Positions 1-8,922 of a stretch of DNA of 22,759 nt are shown here, one piece after another. The notes beneath the pieces were generated by a model that was not told the origin of the DNA, made no database searches, and saw nothing but the letters and a program-made list of their open reading frames with translations. A program made the position numbers and the translations under genes. Positions within the stretch are counted from its first letter, which is position 1. Each line of letters begins with the position of its first letter. The DNA comes from Baffinella frigidus. Taxonomy: Eukaryota > Cryptophyceae > Cryptomonadales > Baffinellaceae. Where the stretch lies: assembly GCA_026770585.1 (NCBI GenBank), contig MU646498.1, forward strand, positions 20,753 to 43,511, read 5' to 3'.

Positions 1-53
1 CCCCGCGGCGCGCGGAGATACCCCCCATGTCAACTTTTGTGGCGTTTGCCCAG

Positions 54-1229
54 AAAGAGAGGGCCGACGCTGCGGCGGCCACTGGTAACCATGAACTCCA
101 AACCCTCAACTCTAAATCCTTAACCCTCATCCCTAAACCCGGATAAGACAACCCTCCCTGTTGACCCTCCTAAACCCCAAACCCTCCACTGTTGACCCTG
201 AACCCTACACCCCAAACCCTACACCCTACACCCTAAAGCAGGTACCATCAACCCTAACCCCTACACCCGAAAGCAGCAGCAGCCGACAAGGCAGAGAAGG
301 AGGCGGCCGAGACAGCGCAGGCGGAAGCTGCTGCGGCCGCAGCAGCCGCGGCGGCCGAGACTGCGCAGGCGGAAGCTGCGGCTGCTGCCGCTGCTGCTGC
401 TGCTGCTGCTGCTGCCGCGCCCGCCGCTGCGGTGCCCTCAACCCTACACCCTACACCCCACACCATATACCCTAGACCCGGCACACTAAACCTCTGCGGC
501 CGCTGCTGCTGCTGCGGTGCCATAAACCCTACTCACTAAACCCTACGCCACCCTGAACCCTACACCCTACACCCTAAACCCTACACCCTACACCCTACAC
601 CCTACACCCTACACCCTACACCCTACACCCTACACTCTAAACCCTACACACGAAACCCTACACACTAAACCCTAAACCTTAAACCCTAAACCCTAAACCC
701 TGAACCCTAAACCCTAAGCCGTAAACCGTAAACCCGAAAGCAGGCGGCCGAGCCGGCAGCCGCGCCGGTCGAGGTTCTCCAACCCTAAACCCCAAACCCC
801 TAAAACCCGAAACCCTGAAAACCCCAAACCCCTAAAACCCCAAACCCCAACCCCCTAAAACCCCAAACCCCTGAAACCCCAAACCCATAAAACTCCACAC
901 CCCTAAAAACCCAAACCCCTAAAACCGTCAACCTGAAGCCCTGAATGCGGATAAGGCCGCTCCGCTCGAGGTGGCAGCCCCGCCAACCCTACAACCCACC
1001 CCCCTAAACCTAAACCCCTAGACCCTAAACCCTGACCCCTGACCCCTAAACCCTAAACCCTAAACCCTAAACCCGGATATGACATCCCTCCACTGTTTAC
1101 CCTAAACCCTGAACCCTAAACCCTAAACCCTAAACCCCAAAGCCTAACCCCTCACCCCTACCCCAGGAGGCCCCCCCTGCGGGAGACGGCGCTGTGGAGA
1201 GCACGGCGGACTCTGCGGAGGGGATCTGA
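54..1229 (+). CDS. 3' end of a gene with an Ala/Glu-rich C-terminal tail (several exons, partial)
   Basis: Candidate exons are 54-84, 277-431, 744-773 and 1167-1229, possibly with a tiny one at 956-970. Each starts after AG (GCCCAG, GAAAGCAG twice, CCCCAG) and ends before GT (GTAACC, GTGCCC, GTTCTC). Phases agree: exon 54-84 leaves one base and 277-431 supplies two, then the joins are in phase 0. The product reads KERADAAAAT, then an ADKAEKEAAETAQAEA-type stretch with long alanine runs, AAEPAAAPVE, and finally EAPPAGDGAVESTADSAEGI before TGA at 1227-1229. The tail is low-complexity and acidic/alanine-rich, so no function can be assigned, and the 5' part lies outside the window. The introns are almost entirely CCCTAAA-like heptamers. 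The regular phase and final stop argue for a real gene. The exact exon set, especially 956-970, is uncertain. Confidence 0.6.
91..1160 (+). repeat. CCCTAAA-type interstitial telomere-like arrays in introns of the left gene
   Basis: Degenerate heptamers on the + strand fill the gaps between the short exons. Sub-blocks differ in variant: CCCTACA around 545-650, CCCTAAA around 665-715, a CCCCTAAAA/CCCCAAA octamer-like form at 785-930, and CCCTAAA again at 1020-1140. The C-rich strand is the sense strand of the gene. Confidence 0.9.
494..515 (+). repeat. Relic copy of an exon 3' end (Ala-rich)
   Basis: GCCGCTGCTGCTGCTGCG followed by GTGCC repeats the 3' boundary of exon 277-431 (GCTGCG|GTGCCC), embedded in the following CCCTAAA array. 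No acceptor precedes it, so it looks like a dead exon fragment. Confidence 0.5.
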
Positions 1230-1253
1230 TGGTCAAACTCAATTTGACCATCA
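1227..1253. repeat. Perfect 11-bp stem hairpin overlapping the stop codon
   Basis: TGATGGTCAAA, a 5-base spacer, then TTTGACCATCA. The left arm begins with the TGA stop of the left gene. It could be a 3' UTR structure or the footprint of a short inverted-repeat element. Confidence 0.6.
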
Positions 1254-1391
1254 ACTCCAAAGCTCCGGGGACGGTGGCGCCCGGGTTTCAATCGGGACCA
1301 GGCGCCCCACCCGAACACCACCCCCCCCGGTGTGGTAGGAGGGTGTATTTCCTGACACAGTTGTAGTGCACGTGACTGTGTAGAGTCAATC

Positions 1392-1514
1392 CTACAGGGG
1401 TACCTCGCTCATAAGAAACCGCCAACCCCCTAGGACCACCTTAGGACCATAGGCATGGTCCTACTGTAGGGTCCTAGGAGGGGGTGGTTTCTAATGGGCG
1501 AGGTGCCCCTGTAG
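1392..1514. mobile_element. MITE-like element, family C copy 1
   Basis: Terminal inverted repeats CTACAGGGGTACCTCGCTCA and its complement (GAGCGAGGTGCCCCTGTAG, one mismatch), followed inward by AAGAAACCGCC/GGTGGTTTCT. The core is CCTAGGACC/GGTCCTACTGTAGGG. The whole 123 bp can fold into one hairpin. There is no coding capacity. Confidence 0.8.
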
Positions 1515-1537
1515 GTCCTCACTCCGCCCGCCGCTAC

Positions 1538-1695
1538 CCACCAGCCATCCCAAGTGCCTCAAAGAGTGCCCTGGAAGGTCTTCGATTTTACCTTGGATCG
1601 GGATCGGATCCGACCCCGATCCGATCCGACCCCGATCCAAGGTAAAATCGAAGATGCCCCAGAGCACTATTTGAGCCACTTGGGATGGCTGGTGG
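1538..1695. mobile_element. MITE-like element, family F copy 1
   Basis: Ends are CCACCAGCCATCCCAAGTG and CACTTGGGATGGCTGGTGG. The centre is a nested palindrome, ACCTTGGATCGGGATCGGAT with its complement. A 2-bp AC duplication flanks it (1536-1537 and 1696-1697). Length 158 bp. Confidence 0.8.
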
Positions 1696-1763
1696 ACGGT
1701 GCCGCCACCCGCCGCTGGCGAGTGGAACGACCCAAGCGGTGAAATGGCTCAAACGATCCGTAA

Positions 1764-1869
1764 TATCCCTTAAGTGGCGAGTAGGCTCATACGCCCTACG
1801 GTAGGGCCCTATGACCTGCCTAGGACCTCTTGGCGGTCAATTTTTGACCGCCTCGCCACTTACGGGATA
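1764..1869. mobile_element. MITE-like element, family D copy 1
   Basis: Ends are TATCCCTTAAGTGGCGAG and CGCCACTTACGGGATA. The inner part is CGCCCTACGGTAGGGCCCTA then CCTAGGACCTC, followed by a GGCGGTCAA/TTGACCGCC hairpin. The core resembles families B and C. Confidence 0.8.
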
Positions 1870-1975
1870 GGCGAAGGACGCCTCGCCCTGAGGGGGGGAC
1901 ACGGGTTTTAATAAATTGGTGGTAATTAAGGTCTCTCTTTCTCATCAAGGTCTCTCTCTGCCGCGGGCCGCTGCA

Positions 1976-2097
1976 GTACAGGGGTACCTCGCTCATCAGA
2001 AACCGCCTCCCCCTAGGACCCTACGTTAGGCCTATGCCTGGGGACCTTTGGTGGTCCTAGGGGGGGGCGCTTTCTTATGAGCGAGGTACCCCTGTAC
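1976..2097. mobile_element. MITE-like element, family C copy 2
   Basis: Same ends as copy 1 (GTACAGGGGTACCTCGCTCA and GAGCGAGGTACCCCTGTAC), the same AGAAACCGCC inner arm, length 122 bp. Confidence 0.8.
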
Positions 2098-2305
2098 ATA
2101 CCATGTTTGCACACTGCTAAGCCTGCACACGACAGGGAAGTTGGGAGAGTGCACACAGTTTCCCGTGAGAAAGGAAGCAGGGCTTTCCTGCAGAACTAGT
2201 TCCAGTGTCCGCCTATGGTGGGACTTAAACAAATCTTAAGGACCTAAAGGAGACCCCCCCCCCCCCCAGGACCCCCATCTGAGGTGAGACTTTCATTGAT
2301 CACAA

Positions 2306-2416
2306 CTGAGTACATAAGAAACTGCCCCCCCCTAGGACCACCGTAAGGCCCTAGGCATAGGCCTACTGTAGGGTCCTAGGGGGAGGCAGTTTCTTATGAG
2401 CGAGGTACCCTTGTAG
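2306..2416. mobile_element. MITE-like element, family C copy 3 (left end decayed)
   Basis: The right end, TTATGAGCGAGGTACCC, is intact. The left end is reduced to GAGTACATAAGAAACTGCC. The palindromic core CCTAGGACCACCGTAAGGCC is present. Confidence 0.7.
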
Positions 2417-2760
2417 CTAGCGAGGATCTAGCGAGGATCTAGCGAGGATCTACAGGGGTACCTCGCTCTTAAGAAACCGCCTCCCCCTCGGACCTTACAG
2501 TACATGTAGGCATATGCCTAGGGCCCTACGGTGGTCCTAGGGGGGGGGCGGTTTCTTATGAGCGAGGTGCCCCTGTAGCGAGGATCTAGCGAGGATCTCG
2601 CGTCGATCTAGCAAGCATCTGGCGTCGGTCTAGGTAGGATCTAGCGTCGATCTAGCGAGGATCTCGCAACGACCTAGCGTGGATCTAGCGTGGATCTAGC
2701 TAGATCGAGGATCTAGCGTCGATCTGAATTTAGCGAGGATCTAGCGTGGATCTAGCGAGA
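2417..2760 (+). repeat. 11-bp tandem array (GCGAGGATCTA unit), split by an element
   Basis: Units of GCGAGGATCTA and variants (GCGTCGATCTA, GCGTGGATCTA) occupy 2417-2449 and 2577-2760. Between them sits family C copy 4, apparently inserted into a pre-existing array. The distal end of the array runs into the putative last exon of the minus-strand gene. Confidence 0.8.
2450..2578. mobile_element. MITE-like element, family C copy 4
   Basis: Ends are CTACAGGGGTACCTCGCTC and GAGCGAGGTGCCCCTGTAG, with AAGAAACCGCC/GGCGGTTTCTT inner arms. Inserted in the 11-bp array, which continues on both sides. Confidence 0.85.
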
Positions 2761-2844
2761 TGGAGGCGCGAAAGGAGGGCAGGGAGGCGGCGGAGCGCTG
2801 GCGGGGGGTCGTCCCAGCACGCGGAACATGCCTTCGCCTCCGAC
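2752..2844 (-). CDS. Candidate last exon (VGGEGMFRVLGR... then proline-rich, stop)
   Basis: Between GGGCAG| and a TAG at 2752-2754 it encodes VGGEGMFRVLGRPP and a proline-rich end. Shorter relatives lie at 2967-2992 and 3386-3421. The latter reads VGGEGVLERQP then TAG and is the first one reached from exon 5259-5325. Which is used is undecided. The opposite strand is also open here (AEHAFASDL), but telomere-like introns ending CAG in front of two copies favour the minus strand. Confidence 0.4.
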   Translation of the reverse strand, partial: VGGEGMFRVLGRPPASAPPPPCPPFAPPSR

Positions 2845-5800
2845 CTGCCCGCCGCGGACGCAACCGGGATCAGTCGCGACCCCGATCCAAGCTAAATTCC
2901 AACACCTTCCAGGGCACTATTTGAGCCACTTGGGAGGGCTGGTGGATCTAGGGCGGGCGTCCCAGCACGCGGAACACGCCTTCGCCTCGGACCTGGTTTG
3001 GGGTTTGGGGTTTAGGGCATCTCCCCCCCTAGCTCCATACCGCGGTCGTGTTTGTCGACTTATTAAACCTCGTTCCCCCCCCGTCTGGGGTTCGGCTCGG
3101 ACCTGTCCGCCGCAGACGCAACAGGGATCAGTCGCGTTGGAGTGGGATCCGTCAAACACAACAGGCATCACTTGCGATCAGTCCTAGCAACGACAGGGAG
3201 CAGTCCGTCAGAAGCAACAGGGGTCAGTCGCTTTACACTATCCACTCGGCCTTGGAGGTGGCTCACATAGTGCTCTGGAACATTTTCGATTTACCTTGAC
3301 ATCGGGGTCGGATCCGACCCCGATGCAAGGTAAATTCGAAGACCTTCCAGGGCACTGTTTGAGCCACTTGGGATGGCTGGTGGATCTAGGGCTGGCGTTC
3401 CAGCACGCCTTCGCCTCCCACCTGCTTTGGGGTTTGGGGTTTGGAGTTAAGGGTTTAGGGTTTAGGGTTTAGGGTTTAGGGTTTAGGGTTTAGGGTTTAG
3501 GGTTTAGGGTTTAGGGTTTAGGGTTTAGGGTTTAGGGTTTAGGGTATAGGGTATAGGGTTTAGGGTTTAGGGTGTAGGGTTTACGATTTAGGGTGTAGGT
3601 TGTAGGGTTTACGATTTAGGGTGTAGGGTGTAGGGTTTAAGATTTAGGGTGAAGGGTGTAGGGTATAGGGTGTAGGGTTAAAGATTTAGGGTGTAGGGTG
3701 TGTAGGGTGTAGGTTTTAGGAAGTAGGGTGTAGGGTGTAGGGTGCAGGGTTGAGGGTGTCGGACCGGAGAAGGTCCGCCAGCACTGTCGAGAGGCGATCC
3801 AAGCCAACGTACCTGCCCAGGAGAATGCATGCCACGCTTACTCTCCACACACCGGACTACAAAGCCATTTGAGGCCCAAATCGGGCCACCTGTCCGTTAC
3901 CTTATCCGTAGGATTCCGACCTATGTCCCTACGGGTTGCCTACCGTAGGTTGCGATGGCCGATGCTGTCTAGCGGTAGAGCGTGCGACATACGCCAGGTG
4001 CGACATACGCCAGGTCCACTTTTCAAAAGGTTTGGAGAGTAATAAAGCAGCAGAAGAAGAAGAAGAAGAAGAACCCACTTAGCAGCCAACGGGGGCTTCA
4101 CGGACACAGTCCATCTGAACGATCTGTACTAGAATCTTATCCATTGCGCTGGAACCTAACCGGAATTTCACCTTGCGTTCAAGGTGAAAAGGTCCTCGCC
4201 CGCTGCCAAGTGGCCTGGGGCGGGCTTACCATTGGCCATTCCTTCGGGGGTCATTCAAGCGTCAATTTTCCAGGATTGGATACCTTAAGTTGCACTCGGC
4301 GCGAAAGTGGCGGAGGGCCGCGTGATTCCTGGCAGCCGGTTTCGCCGCCAGGTTGCGCGTCGCCTGCCACGCCAGGTCACAAATGCAAACTTCAATCGCA
4401 ACGTTTCGCGCTAAAAGTGTTTTGTGGCACAAAAAAACGTCGTAGCGGCGACAAAGAGCTCCAATCCCCAAGCTCCCAGGTTTCGTGTCGCCTGCCACGC
4501 CAGGTCATAAATGCGAATTTCACACGCAACGTTTCGCGCCACAAGTGTTTCGTGGTGCAAAAAAACGTTGTAGCGGCGGCATTTAAATTAAAGACTCGGG
4601 ATTTCCCCACATGCACGACAATTACTACACAACGGGACGTACGAGTCGTGTCCAAAAGCGGGGTTGGTAGGGGTCCGATCTTCTGGACCTTCTGGAGACG
4701 AGAGCGGCGCAGACACACGCATACAACGTCCCTTCTGTGTTTTATTGTACAATTCGGGTTGGCTTGGATTCGGGGTCGGGTCGGCAAATTCGAGAAAATG
4801 AAGTTTTATGCTATCTTATGCATGAGATTGATGACAAGATAGCATCTCCCACCCCCAATGTGACACAGAACGGCGCATTTTTGTCAGATTTCCGCCCGAC
4901 CCGACCCTGAAAAAATCCAAGACAACCCGAATTCTACAATAGAATACTCGGGCAGATGGGCCACACGGTGGACTACGACCCTTTCATCAAAAGTCAACTT
5001 GCCTTGATGCAGTTAACTTTAAGGATTTTCTGGTGCAATCTGGTGACGTAACACCCTGAATTCCAGCCCCAACGAAACCTTGGTAGCCCACCGTGTGGTA
5101 GGTCTAGGGTGCAGGGGTTCAGAGTTTAGAGTTTAGGGGTTAGGTCTATGGTTCAAGCGTTTCGGGCGTCGTGTTTCGGGATTAGGTTAAGGGTCCAGGT
5201 CCAGCGTTTGGAGTTGGTTGAGTGTTGGAGTTAGTTGGGTGTTTGGAGTCGGTCCGACCTTCTGGACCTCGGACACGAGAGTGGCGCAGACAAACGCATA
5301 GAACGTCTCGAACGAGTGCCCCGTCCTGCCATCCACGCCAGGTCACATGCGCCATTTTCATACGCACTCGTTCGCAATAGATGGCTTATCCTGGTACAAA
5401 TTATTTTTTAAATCATTATACCGCCCAGCAACACCCGCTAGGGCCATGACAATTCTCTGTTTTAATTGAACAGTCGGAAACGCGTACAACGTCTCGAACG
5501 AGTGCAGCGTCCTGCCATCGCCATCAAATCGTGACACAGACCGCCTCCGAGATCTCGCGCGCTCATCAGCGCTCTGGCGCTGCCGCAGCTGCCGCCGGAT
5601 ATCACCCCGCCAGTTGTTTGAATTCAATGCTCGCGGACTGGACAGGCCACTCGAGGCTAGAAGAGGGAGTATTTCAAATGTGGGGTTGTTAAATTTAGTA
5701 CCAGTCACGGGCAGGCTTGGTCACGTAGCTCAAGGAATTCCTTGAGCTACGTGAACAAACGCCCCCATTTGTGTAAAAAATACTACACACTCCCCCCCCC

Positions 5801-8800
5801 CCTTCACTTGTAAAATAAACCCTGTTTTAAAATAGTCACACTTCTAGCCTCGAGTGGTTGCGGCTAGATTTTATGGAAATTCCAGTATTTTCTTACCAAT
5901 TTCCACAAAAACCTAGCCGCAACGTCCAGTTTTCGAGCATTTGATATAGCTGGCAGGATAAGATTCAGTTCTCATCCTGTGCATGTACCACTCGAGAACG
6001 TAAGAGGGACCCATTTACATCTGGGGTTGTGAACATTTGTACCAGGGTAGGGTGTTCCAACCTCGCGTCTAGGCTAGTTTTTACTAGAATGGCTCCAAAG
6101 GCAATAAAAGTTACTACACACAGGCTACATGCCGGTTTTAAATAGGGCCCTCTAACATTCGTGTGTGGTAGCAGACCACACAGCGGGCTACGAGGGGATG
6201 TTCGGCCCAAATCGGGCCACCTTTCCGTTACCTTATCCGCAGAACCCCCCCTATGCCCCTACGGGTTGCCTACCGTAGGGTCCTAGTTCTTATCGCTTAG
6301 GGGTTATTCAACATCCCTTCGAAGTCCGCTGAGTGGAGCAGGGGAGTGACCGAAATTCGAGGATATCCTGGGCAGTGCACTCGTCCGACGCCAGCTCTGC
6401 GCCGCCGTCTCGCACCACCTTTTGAGGGTTTCGGGTTTCGGGTTTCGGGTTTCGGGTTTCGGGTTTCGGGTTTCGAGTTTCGGGTTTCGGGTTTAGGAAG
6501 GCTCTGATCAAAACGTGAGTCCATTTTACTCAGGCAGAGCTTAACAGCCACCAACCCTCACGGGAGGACCAAATCATCGATTTTCGATCTTTTGTGCAAA
6601 GCACTTTTAAAACTCTAAGAAGTCGGTAGGGTTTAGGGTTTAGAGGTTCGGATCTACCTGGTCACGCTCCTGCGAGAGGAAGAGCTCTTCCTCTCGTGGC
6701 CAGGATGTTGGAGCCATTGATCCAGTGCCATTTCTCGTCCATCTAAACCATTCCTAGTACAAACCCAGACATTTTCAACCCCCTTAAAGTAAAAAATGGC
6801 TCCAACGCCAATCTGAAACAAAAAATGGTCAGGACCGCGAAGACCTGGTCGCGCTCATCGGAGAGGAAGCGCCACGTGGCGAGGATGTTGGCGCCGTTGA
6901 GCCAGTTGTGGTTCACGCTCAGCGCCGCATCCAGGTTCATAACCTGCTCACGTATCCGGCATGTCACGTGACCGTGCTATCCGGCATGTCACGTGACCGT
7001 GCTATCCGGCATGTCCCGTGACCGTGCTCCGCGGTATAAAACTATGTATAGGCTCTGTAAATTGCAATCACGGCGGTATCCCTTAAGTGGCGAGTAGGCG
7101 CACACGCCCTACCGTAGGGCCCTAGGGTCTGCCTAGGACCTCTTGGGGGTCAATTTTGACCCCCTCGCCACTTGAGGGATAACTGTTTGTAGGCTCTTTG
7201 AGTCTCAATCGTCGCATCCAGGTTCCGAGCCTGCTCAAGTATCCGATGTGTCACGTGACCGTGCGGTCAACCCTAACTCCTAACTCCTAACTCCTGACTC
7301 CTCTCCTAACTCCTAAATCCTAACATCTAACATCTAACACCCAACTCCTAGCTCCAAACACCAAACTCCTAACTTCTAACTCCTAACTCCTAACTCCTAA
7401 CATCTAACACCTCTCCTAACTCCTAACTCCTAACTCCTAACTCCTGACACCTCTCCTGATTCCTAACACCTAACACGTAACTCCTAACTCCTAACACCTA
7501 ACTCCCAACTCCCAACTCCCAACTCCCAAGTCCCAACTCCCCAATCGTAACTCGTAACTCGTAACTCGAAACTCGTAACACCTAACACCTGACTCATAAC
7601 ACCTAACTCCTAACTCCTAACTCCTAACTCCTAACTCCTAACACCTAACTGCTAACACCTAACTGCTAACTCCTAACTGCTAACACCTAACTTCTAACTC
7701 TTAACTCCTAACTCCTAACTCCTCACACCTCACACCTCACACCTGACACCTCACACCTCACAGCTAACTGCCAACTGCCAACTGCCAACTGCCAACTGCT
7801 AACTGCTGACTGCTAACTCCTAATTCCTAGTTCCTAGCTCCGTCAACTTCTACGCGCCCGGACGCTCTTGGAGTTGACGGTTTAGACTGGGGCAGAGCTA
7901 GGACCCTACGGTAGGCAACCCGTAGGGGCATAGGGGGGTTCCTACGGACCTGGTGCCACCACCCACTCGGCACGAACATCACCTGCGTAGGAGGTGGAGT
8001 TTGGTTAGGGTTTGGTTAGGGCCCTAATTAACAGTTTGGTTAGGGTCCTAATTAATCTTCGTACTTTGGTTAGGGCCCTAATTAACCTTTGGCTAGGGCT
8101 CTTATTAATTTGGTTAGGGCCCTAATCAACCTTCCTCCGACTCCCATCAAACGGGATTCCAGCGGTAGGAGGTGGAGTTAGAATCCATCCGGAAAATGCT
8201 CGTCTGGAAAATGCTCGGCCGACACGGGGTACAGTGGTGGCACAATGCGTCGAGTATGTGCGGCGCTGACGCTGGTTGTTTGGCAATAAGTTGTCAATCT
8301 CTCTCTCCTGCGTGCCAGGCCGTGTTTCGGACTTAGGGTCCACGGTTTAGGGTATAGGGCTTAGGGTTTAGGGTTTAGGGTTTAGGGTTTAGGGTTTAGG
8401 GTTTAGGGTTTAGGGTTTAGGGTCCAGGGTTCAGGGTTCAGGGTTTAGGGTTCAAGGTTTAGGGTTTAGGGGTCAGGGTTTGGGGCTTAGGGTTTGGGGT
8501 CCAGGGTTTAGGGTTTAGGGTTTAGGGTTAGGGTTCAGGGTTTAGGGTCCAGAGTTTAGGGTTTACATTTAGGGTTTAGGGTTCAGGGATTAGGGTTTAG
8601 GGATTAGGGTTTAGGGTTTAGGGTTTAAGGTTGAGGGTTTAGGGTTTAGGGTTCAGGGTTCAGGGTTTAGGGATTAGAGTCATGCACTCACACACCACAC
8701 AGCGGATTTTCTCTGAACCTCTCTCTCTCTCAACCTCTCTCTTTCTCTCTCTTTCTCTCTTTCTTAACCTCTTTCTCTCTCTCTCAACCTCTCTTTTTCT

Positions 8801-8869
8801 CTCTTCCTCTCTCTCTCTCTCTCAACCTCTCTCTCTCTCGCTCTCGCGCGCGCTCTCTCTCTCTCTCAG

Positions 8870-8922
<53 letters not shown>

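Noticed and set aside
161-475. Cys/Arg-rich and Gln-rich frames at the left end
   Set aside because: They are alternate frames of the alanine-rich exon and telomere-like repeats. The Ala/Glu frame is the one with matching phases and boundaries.
2828-3187. Plus-strand gene containing AEHAFASDL repeats
   Set aside because: Possible, but one copy has no GT donor, and two copies follow CCCTAAA-type introns ending CAG on the minus strand. The minus strand is preferred, not proven.
3982-4842. 286-codon open frame on + strand
   Set aside because: It runs straight through family A, E and Q elements and an AGA run. Its composition follows the repeats, and duplicated exon relics lie on the opposite strand.
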